Assembly (NCBI GenBank): GCA_020636775.1
Contig: JACJXF010000005.1
Span: 1 to 64,000 of the forward strand
Source: Bacteroidales bacterium
GTDB lineage: Bacteria; Bacteroidota; Bacteroidia; Bacteroidales; GCA-2748055
Length of the DNA stretch: 64,000 bases
Direction: 5' to 3'
The position numbers and the translations under genes were made by a program. Below are positions 9,501 through 15,541 of this stretch, one piece after another (the first letter of the stretch is position 1; each line of letters opens with the position of its first letter). Below the pieces are notes generated by a model. That model had not been told where the DNA came from and searched no databases. It worked only from the letters and a program-made list of their open reading frames with translations.

Positions 9501-11806
9501 CATTTAACAATCTGGTGAACGATGCAACTTATAGCGGAACCGCTACTGCCAGTATGACCATAAGCAATGCACCGTCTACCTTCAACGGATATAAGTACAG
9601 GGTAAGAGTTAGCGGTACCTGCGTACCCCCGGCTAATTCAGCTGAAGCAGTATTGAGTGTTAATGCATTACCGGCAATAACCAGTCAGCCTGCTGCAGCC
9701 ACCATTTGTGAAGACGGAAGCGTAAGCTTTATTTCAGGAGGGGTAGGACCAAATCTATCCTACCAGTGGCAGGTTTCCACAAATAATGGTACCACCTGGG
9801 CCAGTGTTACAGATAATGCGAACTACTCAGGGGCAACTACACCTACCCTTACGGTAATTAATGCACTGGTTGCATTCAACAATAACCTTTACCGCTTAAA
9901 TGTAAGCAGTGCATGTACAGCTGTAAGTTCAGCATCTGCAAAACTTACTGTAAATGCAAATCCTGTGGTCAATATCAGTGGTACGGGTACATTCCCGCTG
10001 GTTTGCGGTGGCACTGAAATGACCCTTAACGGAAATCCGACAGGTGGTTCAGGAAGCTATGTGACACACAGCTGGACAGGTGATGTAAATCCGCTTTCTT
10101 CATTTAATACTGAGGAGACTAAGTTTAAAACAATTATTAACGGTACTTATAATATTACATATACTGTTACCGATAATAAAACCTGTAAAACAAGCCAGTC
10201 GGTTGTCATTACCAATGATATGCCAAATGCTCAGTTTACTTCAAATGCGGTACCGTCCTGCGGATATGTAACTGTTGACTTTACAAACACTTCAACCAGG
10301 GCAACCAATTACGAATGGACGTTTGATGATGGCACCCCAACGGAAACAACGGTTGATGCAACCCATGGATTTGAGAACATCGAACCTTCTGGATTGGTTA
10401 AATACTACAAGGTAGAGCTGGCTGCCATATCAGCAAATGGATGTAGAGCTCTTACAAATCAGTATATAACCGTTTATCCAAAGGTTGACCCGACATTTAC
10501 TGTAACTCCGAACTCCGGTTGTACACCTGTTACGGCTACTATGATTACTCAGCCGGGTGCAGCAAGCTATGAATGGGATTATGGTGATGGTCAGCAGGAA
10601 GCCGGTGGTTATGCAATTCTTCACGAATTCCAGAACCCGACTAACAACAACAAAACCTTTACTGTTACACTGCAGACTACATCATTCTATGGCTGTAAGG
10701 CAACTGCAACGCAGACGGTTGAGGTATTCCCGCTACCAACTCCTAACTTTACGGTTGCGCCAATTATTCAGACATTCCCGTCTGCTACCGTGACTGTTAC
10801 TAGTCAGGTTAGTCCCGGACCATGGACATTCGAATATAGCTTTGGAGATGGAAGCACAAGTAATGTAGAGAACCCGACACATACATATTCCGAGCCCGGG
10901 TCGTTCAAAATCGTTCAGAAAGTGGCTACCGGAATTTGTATTGACAGTATTTCACAGACTGTAATTATCAATCCAACGCCGCCAATTGCATCATTTACTG
11001 CTCCGGTTCCGGGTTGTACTCCTCTTGAAATACAGTTTGTCAATACATCGCAGTGGGCAACCAGCTACCGTTGGGACTTTGGTGATGGAAGCATTTCCAC
11101 AAAAGAGAATCCGACATATACCTACTTTGATGCCGGAACCTATCCGATAACGCTTACTGTCAGCGGACCTGGAGGAAATGCAACGGTTAAAACCACACTT
11201 GAGGTTTATGCTACTCCTATACTTAACTTCAGTTATACTCCCGACTCGGTTTATGTTAACGATAAGCCGGTTAAGTTCTTCAACTTGTCAGGGTATGCGA
11301 AAAATTATGTGTGGAATTTCGGAGATTATGATCCTGATACAGGTGATGAAGGTCAGGATAATACTTCCACCGAATTCGAACCTATACATATCTATCATAC
11401 TAAGGGATGGAAGGACGTAACCCTTATCGGATGGAATGATAACTGTAAGGATACCCTAATCGTTTCACCTGCAGTATTTGTAAGCCCGGCAGGTAAGTTC
11501 ATCTTCCCGAACGTATTCCGTCCGGATCCAAGCGGACCAGGCGATTCGAAATGGGATAAGAACAATCCTGATAAGGTAAACACCATGTTCTTCCCCGGGG
11601 TAATTGAATCAGTTAGAGAATACCACCTTTATATATACAACAGATGGGGCGAACAGGTATTTGCAACTGACGATATTACCATAGGCTGGAACGGTTACAT
11701 AAACGGGGAACTTGCGAAACAGGGTGTATATATCTGGAAAGTAACCGGAAAATATACCAATGGCAAGAACTTCTCCGAAGCAGGTGATGTAACCCTGCTC
11801 TATTAA
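2..11806 (+). CDS. Giant multi-repeat surface adhesin with type B type IX secretion sorting domain (5' end outside window)
   Basis: The reading frame is open from base 2 to the stop at 11806, so the true start lies left of the window; 3934 residues are visible. Order of parts: 91-residue PKD-like units at the left edge, further PKD-like domains to about 2.8 kb, three SprB-type repeats (about 2838-3565, with Cys-x-Gly and SGG..PY motifs), fourteen 85-residue repeats (3569-7141), two more SprB-type repeats (about 7185-7640), six Ig-like repeats (8208-9960), five PKD-like modules with FGDG/YGDG motifs (about 10225-11480), and a C-terminal domain with 'YNRWGEQVF' and 'GVYIWKV', typical of the gliding-motility-associated CTD. 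Family knowledge: such proteins are exported by the type IX system and tethered at the cell surface for gliding or adhesion. The sequence is Thr/Ser/Val rich and very poor in Lys/Arg. The PorP/SprF gene just downstream fits a secretion partner. The ligand is unknown. Confidence 0.93.
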   Translation, partial: GTPFNLTVTVNPTATISSANTKTVCNNTPLAYTATSTTAGATFAWTRALVAGISNAAGSGATALINESLVNTTNASVNAVYIITPSYGGCAGTPFNLTVTVNPTATISSSNTKSVCNNTPLAYTATSTTVGATFAWTRAVVAGISNAAGSGATALINESLVNTTTSSKNVVYVITPSYAGCAGTPFNLTVTVYPTPVLSTSLTPAAICSNTAFSYAPASATAGTAFAWDRATVAGITPAGPTSGINNPNETLRNITSATIPVTYQYTLTANGCSNVQNVVVNIKPEPVISNQTGSVCSGNALDHKILLDNFTNPGDNVLFTWPLPVNDPGLTGGTSRAVASSANITDFFTNTSGGALSSTYTIQPVYNGCQGDLKNIIVTIGSEPVLDPNLNRFACSNIDINLTLKEDVGSVVPTAYNITAVTISGGLVADAGNHDAVTNGVAADWLFFNKYKNETGVNKTVTYRVVPVFGATCIGLPVDVVVTIRPQPVILPGQEKTVCSNLASDKEILLVPANTPSGTLFSWNAPWMSNGSIQGSSGSGVAADPAGTKHITDVFVNTTLDTISARYTVSPVSAFGCVGTSRDVVIIIKPEPATPVVSGRDKLCRGETNIVYSAVTGGASYAWTVPAAVGTKTFDFNTNAIIINAAAVAGSGNISVIETNNFGCPSPAGILAVQVYAPSAVATPTGPATICANAQAIYSVPENIGSTYLWTGPAGAVIVGDPSSDSITYKFGTNSGNITVKETNAAGCVTNHNPKVVTVNPLPTAVISNGGTICAENTQPLNIAFTGTAPWTFTPAIDGVDQAPVVAASSPHTLTVNTSGNYTISSVTDANTCSNTGTGNATVNYYIKPTGTISGTTAICSGSSATITVSLTGFAPYTFTYTDGTTPVTVTAHPTGTYTFNVSPLSTTTYTLTSLTDSHSCVGLLSGSAVITVNSRPVLTLTPTHLLCKGDNTGAIDLTATGNSPFTFAWTGPDTYSSGTEDITGLKAGVYNLTVTDANTCTQTASQTITEPTELQLANSGNIILLCNGATTGTGSFTASGGTSPYTIDVVSNTTGGTVNAQTPTSRDFVTAGAGSITMKVTDAHGCQAVSTITISQPAALALTSVLSTSIEGSHNINCNGANNGSIGLSVTGGVSPYVYSWTTIGGSGLVAGASNQNALTAGAYTANITDANGCVITGNYTLTQPTALAVTATSDDYIIGTCPTSVANLNATITGGVEIGGGGYIYSWSPASGLSAANILNPVAKPANTTTYTLTVTDANGCTKTSSVLITVNPALTAVATTDDNLIGTCPTSQAQLDVNVTGGEDFGAGVYTYSWSPAAGLSATNIKNPIAKPAATTTYTILVTDKNGCQASSTVTVTVAPALSALATTSDALIGQCPSSNTQLNVTVTGGETAYSYSWDNAATLNNATIANPLAKPLVSTTYTVTITDANNCQTTAPVLVDVAPALTATATASDLNIGTCPTSVSNLDVNVVGGEAAYTYKWAPATGLDDSNIKNPIAKPSLTTTYTVTVTDANACTTTSAVTITVLPALGVSSTADDYIISTCPTSVANITSVVTGGEAGYSYSWSPTAGLSASNIANPVAKPASTTTYTLTVTDANGCSASGNITITVQPVLAATASASDLIISTCPTSTSTLNTVASGGEPGYSYSWLPVAGLSDPSIQNPVAKPAATTTYTVTVTDINGCTTTASVTITVQPDLVATATADDYIIGTCPGSLSNLDVTVTGGESAYTYSWSPVLGLSNPFTKTPVAKPAVTTTYTVTVTDANGCSTTSDVTITVNPVLTVTTTTSDSNIGTCPSSVANLTATAAGGEAGYSYSWLPVSGLSNASIANPVAKPAVTTTYTVTVTDANNCTASSNITVSVQPDLAATATASDYNIGTCPTSTSTLDVNVTGGESAYSYSWSPAAGLSATNIKNPVAKPAATTTYTVTVTDNNGCTTTADVIITVVPVLTVNATATDMLIGTCPSSSSVLNATAAGGEAGYTYSWSPVTGLNDANLKSPIAKPAATTTYTVTTTDVNGCQATANITVTVAPVLSVVASADDPIISTCPTSVSNLTATPAGGEMPVGGYIYSWSPSSGLSATNIANPVAKPSSTTTYTVTITDENGCTATSSVTVTVAPALAAVATASDPIIGTCPGSTSTLDVTVTGGEAGYSYSWSPVAGLSNAAIKSPVAKPAVTTIYTVTATDVNGCTTTANVTVTVAPVLTATAVASDPLISTCPTSKSQLNATVSGGEAGYTYLWDNAATLSDPAIANPVAKPAVTTTYTLTVTDVNGCSTTASVTVNVAPDLVASITASDLILSTCPTSISNLDVTVTGGEEYPGGGYTYSWAPVIGLNYTNVKNPVAKPAATTTYTVTVTDYNGCTTQANVTIVVNPPLSLTYTSFKYAGGNDISCFGAADGQIDLTVAGGEAPFTYSWTGPSSFASTSEDISGLLAGTYSVTVTDVNGCSTSTSVVLVQPAVLSQSKSANVLLPCFGDNSATGSFSVSGGTGPYVFSVIDNTSLATIDPVTATSQSFSNGSVGRVVVKVVDANGCSDQDTIFITQPALLLPGSVSGTQEVCYLGDPDTLKQVTPPTNGPGSYLYQWEVASALAGPYIDVPGANLASYNPPAGITATSYFRRRVNSGTCAPVYSNVLTVTVNPLPVAVISGDATICPSTNTPLKVNVSVGTSPYVVNINNGVATVSGYISNSNILVSPAVYTEYSLVSVKDAKGCISTSPSANLTGVAKISIHPDVVVTSQPMNSTTCEGSTTYFKAKATGVGLSYKWQIETSPGVFSPVADLAGVYAGSTTDSLTVINPLSTLNGKKYKLIITDLCSRATSTSTVTLTINEKPEVTLQPVGTTVCEGSNITLTMSAGVTTSPSYQWQEWNGSAWTDIINGGNYLGATSATLNVFNVSAAMTNHQFKAKVTGTCTPAVESNPATLIVNTAPSIITNPRDTTVCENLPAQFKVTASGTSLNYQWQVDMNDGGGFKNLADTALLYSGSTSATLNVLKPARRFNAYKYRVEVSGTCNPAKTSSFAVLTVNTAPEVVVQPVSQTICEFTNVSYSVNIKGAGITYIWQEKSGATFKDLQDTSSVIGSKTSTLSVFNVPRGMSGNKYRVIATGICSPPVVSAEATLTVKTSPVVTVSPVDATICENGNHTFNVTAEGSDLTYQWQVNTSGTFNNLVNDATYSGTATASMTISNAPSTFNGYKYRVRVSGTCVPPANSAEAVLSVNALPAITSQPAAATICEDGSVSFISGGVGPNLSYQWQVSTNNGTTWASVTDNANYSGATTPTLTVINALVAFNNNLYRLNVSSACTAVSSASAKLTVNANPVVNISGTGTFPLVCGGTEMTLNGNPTGGSGSYVTHSWTGDVNPLSSFNTEETKFKTIINGTYNITYTVTDNKTCKTSQSVVITNDMPNAQFTSNAVPSCGYVTVDFTNTSTRATNYEWTFDDGTPTETTVDATHGFENIEPSGLVKYYKVELAAISANGCRALTNQYITVYPKVDPTFTVTPNSGCTPVTATMITQPGAASYEWDYGDGQQEAGGYAILHEFQNPTNNNKTFTVTLQTTSFYGCKATATQTVEVFPLPTPNFTVAPIIQTFPSATVTVTSQVSPGPWTFEYSFGDGSTSNVENPTHTYSEPGSFKIVQKVATGICIDSISQTVIINPTPPIASFTAPVPGCTPLEIQFVNTSQWATSYRWDFGDGSISTKENPTYTYFDAGTYPITLTVSGPGGNATVKTTLEVYATPILNFSYTPDSVYVNDKPVKFFNLSGYAKNYVWNFGDYDPDTGDEGQDNTSTEFEPIHIYHTKGWKDVTLIGWNDNCKDTLIVSPAVFVSPAGKFIFPNVFRPDPSGPGDSKWDKNNPDKVNTMFFPGVIESVREYHLYIYNRWGEQVFATDDITIGWNGYINGELAKQGVYIWKVTGKYTNGKNFSEAGDVTLLY
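3569..7141 (+). repeat. Fourteen in-frame tandem repeats of about 85 codons
   Basis: Each unit carries the landmarks 'D..I.TCPTS', a 'GGE..YSYSW' strand, 'GLS...I.NPVAKP', 'TTTYTVTVTD.NGC' and a 'VTV.P' end. I count fourteen successive units, averaging 255 bp. Every unit has two Cys, one in the TCP motif and one in the NGC-like motif, which suggests one disulfide per module. Units with a two-to-four residue insertion after GGE (first, second, eleventh, fourteenth) and units with DNAATL in place of SPxxGL (third, thirteenth) let individual copies be told apart. Confidence 0.9.
8208..9960 (+). repeat. Six Ig-like tandem repeats of about 97 codons
   Basis: Six consecutive units share 'QP...T.CE', a 'Y.WQ' core strand and 'L.V.N....N...Y...V.G.C', a pattern typical of bacterial Ig-like domains. 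Each has a Cys near the start (in the CE motif) and one near the end, again compatible with one disulfide per domain. Confidence 0.85.
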
Positions 11807-12160
11807 GATTCATCTGTCATTGCCTGCTTTCTTATATTTTTGTTTAACTTAGAGTTAATTTTAAACGGAAATACGGAAGGCAGGCAATGTTTTTTATTGC
11901 CAATCCTTAATTATTGCAAACACTCTGTTTTGAATTGATTTGTCAGAGTTAAAAGGGATTTGCTCAAAGTTTCAGCAGGCTTTGCGTAATAATGCACATA
12001 AGGTGTAACCAATATTCAACAATTCCGTTTAATTTTATGAATATTAAATCCAGTTAGTCTGTTAATAACTTTATTTGAAACGATTCTATTATCAGATTAA
12101 ATTCAGCCTTTTATAAGTGTCTGATAAATTGGATGTTATAAGACCCTAACCAAAGGAACT
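11807..12160. other. 354-bp intergenic stretch between adhesin and PorP/SprF gene
   Basis: Apart from the terminator-like hairpin at its left end the stretch is AT-rich and I see no gene. A TAnnTTT-like box, TAacTTTA, sits at 12066-12073 but lacks a convincing upstream TTG element, so no promoter is called. AAAGGA at 12153-12158 lies close to the GTG start of the next gene. Confidence 0.5.
11818..11895 (+). terminator. Long-loop hairpin with T-tract after the adhesin gene
   Basis: Arms at 11818-11831 (CATTGCCTGCTTTC) and 11876-11889 (GAAGGCAGGCAATG) pair over 14 bases with one G-T pair. The loop is 44 bases, and the right arm runs straight into TTTTTTA. It lies 12 bases after the adhesin stop and would separate adhesin transcription from the PorP/SprF gene. 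Confidence 0.65.
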
Positions 12161-13144
12161 GTGAAGAAAGTTTTACCTATAATTATATTTTTAGTTTTTT
12201 CATTTTATCACTTATCAGGCCAGGATCCGCAGTTCACACAATTCTACGCCAATAAGCTATATCTTGCCCCTTCTTTTGCAGGCGCCGTTCAACAGGACCG
12301 AATTTCATTAACTTACAGAAACCAATGGCCGAGTCTGCCCGGGACCTTTGTCAGTTACGCCTTTGCCTATGACCATTTCTTTTCAAACTTTAATTCAGGT
12401 GTCGGATTTCTAATGCTAAGAGACCTTGCCGGCTCAGGTAACCTTTCCACTACCAATTTTGGCGTCCAGTATTCTTACGATATTCAAATTAATAACTGGT
12501 GGCACGTTCGCCCCGGGATACATTTTCTTTATACCCAAACGGGTCTCGATTTCGACAAGCTGCTCTGGAATGACCAGATTTCTGTGAGTGGAACCACCTC
12601 AACTTCTCAGCAGCCTCCGGGTTTTGAAACAAGAGGTGATGTGGACTTTTCTTCCTCAGTTCTGGCTTATTCCGATAAGTTATGGGTCGGACTTTCGGTT
12701 GATCATATGCTTAAACCAAAAAACTCCCTCTATGGTAATGATTTTACCGTTCCTGTAAAGGTCAGTCTCTTCGGCGGAGGGCAGGTAATTCGAAAAGGCC
12801 GGCTTTTGAATCCAATTGATGAATCATTATCAATTGCATTTCTGTTTAAAACCCAGGATAAGATAAAACAGCTTGACCTGGGTCTTTACTGGTTCAAATC
12901 TCCCCTGATGCTTGGATTATGGTACAGGGGAATTCCTATTATTAACAATGAAAAAGTGGGAGATGCAGTCGCATTTCTTGCCGGATATAAAATTGAAAAT
13001 TTCAGCATAGGATATTCCTACGACTTCACCATCTCCCGCCTGCTTTCCAGCACCGGTGGTGCACATGAAATATCACTTATATATGAATTTAAAACTTCCA
13101 GGAGTAAAAAGAAAAGACATATGGTTCCCTGCCCCGAGTTTTAA
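12161..13144 (+). CDS. PorP/SprF family type IX secretion outer-membrane protein
   Basis: This is a 327-residue protein with a signal peptide (MKKVLPIIIFLVF...LSGQ) followed by 'DPQFTQFYANKLYLAPSFAGA', the family hallmark near the mature N terminus. The rest alternates short amphipathic strands as in an outer-membrane barrel. Family knowledge: PorP/SprF-like proteins help export or anchor individual type B cargo proteins at the cell surface; in Flavobacterium sprF lies directly downstream of sprB. Its position after the giant adhesin suggests that adhesin is its client. The start is GTG at 12161, chosen because the signal peptide begins there and an in-frame stop lies just upstream. Confidence 0.9.
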   Translation: MKKVLPIIIFLVFSFYHLSGQDPQFTQFYANKLYLAPSFAGAVQQDRISLTYRNQWPSLPGTFVSYAFAYDHFFSNFNSGVGFLMLRDLAGSGNLSTTNFGVQYSYDIQINNWWHVRPGIHFLYTQTGLDFDKLLWNDQISVSGTTSTSQQPPGFETRGDVDFSSSVLAYSDKLWVGLSVDHMLKPKNSLYGNDFTVPVKVSLFGGGQVIRKGRLLNPIDESLSIAFLFKTQDKIKQLDLGLYWFKSPLMLGLWYRGIPIINNEKVGDAVAFLAGYKIENFSIGYSYDFTISRLLSSTGGAHEISLIYEFKTSRSKKKRHMVPCPEF

Positions 13145-13202
13145 TTTCAATCTAAGTTTTTTCCTCTTAATCTCCCTTTAAATATAATTACTCAATATGT
13201 TT

Positions 13203-13231
13203 TTGTTGTTAAACTGCAAAAACTATCTTTG
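13203..13231 (+). promoter_or_regulatory. Bacteroidota-type promoter of the OmpH-like gene
   Basis: TTG at 13203-13205 and TAtcTTTG at 13224-13231 are separated by 18 bases, matching the TTTG/TAnnTTTG promoter pattern of this phylum. The predicted start of transcription is about 20-25 bases before the ATG at 13261. Confidence 0.6.
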
Positions 13232-13260
13232 CAAAAATTTATTTCCAAATCAGACATAAA

Positions 13261-13881
13261 ATGAAGAACCTAAACACCATTCTAATTATTGTATTGATCA
13301 TCGCTGTAGGAGTTTTATATGCATTTCACTTCACCGGAAAGGCAAAAACCGAAAGCAAAAATGAAATGCAGACAACTGAGAATACTCCTGCTGTTAAAGA
13401 TGCAAATATTGCGTACATTAATATAGATACTTTGCTTGTGCAGATGGATATGTACACTGACCTCCAAACCAGCCTGGAGAAAAAACGTAAGGATCTGGAA
13501 TCCACATTCCAGGGAAAAGTCAATACTTTTCAGAAGAATGTTGCCGATCTTCAGAATAAAGTAAATAAAGGTCTTCTTACCCGTGCAGAAGCCGAAGAAA
13601 GGAACCAGCAGCTTGGAGCAGACCAGCAACAGCTGGAAGCACTTAACAACACCTATACTCAGCAGCTTCAGGAAGAAGGCGCAGTTAGTCAGAGGAAGGT
13701 TATCGACTTTATTATGGAATATCTTAAAGAGTACAACGCGGATAAAAATATAAATTTTGTATTCAGCTATACCTTTGGAGGTAACCTGCTTTATATGAAT
13801 AATGCCTTCGATATTACCAACGATATCCTTAAGGGTGTTAATGAAAAATATCAGGCAGAAAAACCCGCCGTTAAAAAATAA
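13261..13881 (+). CDS. OmpH/Skp family periplasmic chaperone-like protein
   Basis: 206 residues. An N-terminal hydrophobic segment (about 5-24) acts as a signal anchor or signal peptide. A short strand follows ('NIAYINIDTLL', the typical Skp/OmpH opening), then a long helical, Gln/Lys/Glu-rich coiled coil (about 70-145), and a C-terminal 'KNINFVFSYTFGGNLLYMNNAFDIT' strand region similar to the family's 'ILYA....DIT'. Family knowledge: Skp binds unfolded outer-membrane proteins in the periplasm. This protein may remain membrane-anchored because no clear cleavage site is visible. Its own promoter lies upstream. A glycosyltransferase gene starts 6 bases downstream and may be co-transcribed. Confidence 0.85.
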   Translation: MKNLNTILIIVLIIAVGVLYAFHFTGKAKTESKNEMQTTENTPAVKDANIAYINIDTLLVQMDMYTDLQTSLEKKRKDLESTFQGKVNTFQKNVADLQNKVNKGLLTRAEAEERNQQLGADQQQLEALNNTYTQQLQEEGAVSQRKVIDFIMEYLKEYNADKNINFVFSYTFGGNLLYMNNAFDITNDILKGVNEKYQAEKPAVKK

Positions 13882-13887
13882 TCCTTT

Positions 13888-15147
13888 TTGGAAACCGCCC
13901 GGATTTATCTGGAAAAACATGCAGCAGGTGATCCCCTAATCAAAGCATCACCTGAAAAAGGACTTAAATATATTGTTGTAATACCCTCATACCTGGAAAC
14001 CAGACTCACAGAAAGTCTGGTTTCTCTTTTTGAAGCAGATCTTCCGCCCCATCCGGTTGAAGTTATTATAATAATAAACTGGCCGGAGAATGAAAACCCT
14101 GAAAACATTCGCTTAAGCCGTGAGGCCTTTATATCTGCATCAAAGTGGGCAAAAGCAAAATCAACAAACAAACTTAGATTTCACACTATTGAAGCAGGTT
14201 TTTTTCCGGTTAAGAAAGCTGGAGTGGGATATGCACGAAAGACAGGAATGGATGAGGCTGTAAGAAGATTCATTCAGGCCGGACAAGAGGATGGGATAAT
14301 TATATCCTTTGATGCGGACTCAAAATGCGAAAAGAATTATTTCACAGCCATTGACGCTCACTTTTCAATTAATAATCAAACCGACGGATGCTCAGTATAT
14401 TTTGAACACGAGCTGGCCGGTGATGAATTTCCGGAAATAGTATATGAAGCCATCACGCAATATGAATTGCATATGCGGACGTACCTACATGGCGTGAGGT
14501 ATACCGGGTTCCCGAATGCCTTTTATACAGTTGGTTCTTCTATGGTTGTAAGGGCATCTTCCTATTGCCGGCAGGGTGGAATGAATGTTAGAAAGGCCGG
14601 GGAAGATTTCTATTTTCTTCAGAAATTTTTTGATCTTGGGAGATTTACAGATCTAAAGGAAACCATAGTTTATCCTTCCCCCAGACCATCCTTGAGAGTG
14701 CCTTTTGGAACAGGGAAAGCCATAACTGAAAGAATAAAGGAAACTACCAGCATGAAATCATATAATCCTGCTACCTATGACGTACTGAGACATTTTTTTT
14801 CAGCTCATAAGGAGCTAAATACCGACAGAAAAGTAAAGCTGGACCAAATAATATCAGGGTGTCATCCATGTCTGCAGGAATTTCTGCTTAAAATAAATTT
14901 CCGAAAAGATCTGCAAGAAATAAATAATAATTCAGGTAACCTGGAAAATTTTAGCAAAAGATTCTACCGCTATTTTAATATGTTCAGGATTTTGAAATTT
15001 GCTAACTATGCCCGGACCACATTTCCCGATCTGTCAGTCGCAGAATGCGCTATTGGAATTATGAAGAGATGCGGGTTGAATCCAACTGAAAAAATGGTTG
15101 AAAAAGAAATGCTCCTGGCCTTCAGGAAAAGGGATAAAAATGATTAA
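13888..15147 (+). CDS. Family 2-type glycosyltransferase
   Basis: 419 residues with a GT-A fold start ('YIVVIPSYLET') and a nucleotide-sugar/metal site 'SFDADSKC' at about residue 147. The usual middle 'GSSMVVRAS' and 'GEDFYFLQK' motifs (acceptor loop and ED box) are present. No transmembrane segments or signal peptide are obvious, so it is probably cytoplasmic or peripheral. The donor and acceptor are unknown. The start is TTG at 13888, 6 bases after the OmpH-like stop; no in-frame ATG occurs until after the conserved N-terminal strand, so a non-ATG start is needed. The last 4 bases overlap the convergent DivIC-like gene. Confidence 0.75.
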   Translation: METARIYLEKHAAGDPLIKASPEKGLKYIVVIPSYLETRLTESLVSLFEADLPPHPVEVIIIINWPENENPENIRLSREAFISASKWAKAKSTNKLRFHTIEAGFFPVKKAGVGYARKTGMDEAVRRFIQAGQEDGIIISFDADSKCEKNYFTAIDAHFSINNQTDGCSVYFEHELAGDEFPEIVYEAITQYELHMRTYLHGVRYTGFPNAFYTVGSSMVVRASSYCRQGGMNVRKAGEDFYFLQKFFDLGRFTDLKETIVYPSPRPSLRVPFGTGKAITERIKETTSMKSYNPATYDVLRHFFSAHKELNTDRKVKLDQIISGCHPCLQEFLLKINFRKDLQEINNNSGNLENFSKRFYRYFNMFRILKFANYARTTFPDLSVAECAIGIMKRCGLNPTEKMVEKEMLLAFRKRDKND

Positions 15148-15464
15148 TGATCTACTATAACAAAAATATCTTCATTATCCTTTTTCATCAGGTACTGTTC
15201 GCGTGCATATTTCTCAAGCATCTCAGGACTACTGTGCAATTCAACCAAACGGGCGGAATCATTAACAATCTTCTCCCGGTAATATTCACAATCATTCTTC
15301 AGCTGGTGAGATTCACGAATAAGTGAAACACGATCAATGAAGTTATTTCTATCAAAAAATGTGAGCCATACTACAACAAAAATTATAGTCAGCAGATACT
15401 TATTCCGCAGATAGGGTAAAAGTCTTTCCCAGAGTTGAGTAAAAAAGCCAATCAGAGTATCCAT
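15144..15464 (-). CDS. Septum formation initiator family protein (DivIC/FtsB-like)
   Basis: 106 residues: short cytoplasmic N terminus, one membrane helix (about 23-40), then a coiled coil ('LIRESHQLKNDCEYYREKI') and a C-terminal 'EKYAREQYLMKKDNEDIFVI' segment. The coiled coil plus 'ARE.Y.MKK..E..F.I' is the family pattern. Family knowledge: these bitopic proteins form the FtsB/DivIC-FtsL part of the divisome. Its stop overlaps the convergent glycosyltransferase stop by 4 bp. Confidence 0.88.
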   Translation of the reverse strand: MDTLIGFFTQLWERLLPYLRNKYLLTIIFVVVWLTFFDRNNFIDRVSLIRESHQLKNDCEYYREKIVNDSARLVELHSSPEMLEKYAREQYLMKKDNEDIFVIVDH

Positions 15465-15477
15465 GCTCCAAATTTAA

Positions 15478-15510
15478 CTAAAAAAGCAGGTCGAAAATCT
15501 GACCTGCTTT
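15478..15510 (-). terminator. Rho-independent terminator of the P5C dehydrogenase gene
   Basis: A 10-bp perfect stem, AAAGCAGGTC (15483-15492) with GACCTGCTTT (15501-15510), has an 8-base loop. On the minus strand it is followed by a run of T. It lies about 30 bases after the stop of the minus-strand gene at 15542-17173. Confidence 0.8.
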
Positions 15511-15541
15511 GAATTTATCAACAGAAAAACAGTATTAGTCC

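Noticed and set aside
785..11806. Taking the ATG at 785 as the start of the adhesin
   Set aside because: The frame is open upstream to base 2 and encodes the same domain type, so 785 is an internal Met.
13315..13920. 201-residue frame on the minus strand opposite the OmpH-like gene
   Set aside because: It is antisense to a well-supported gene, has no family motif, and its hydrophobic runs simply mirror Lys/Glu-rich coiled-coil codons.
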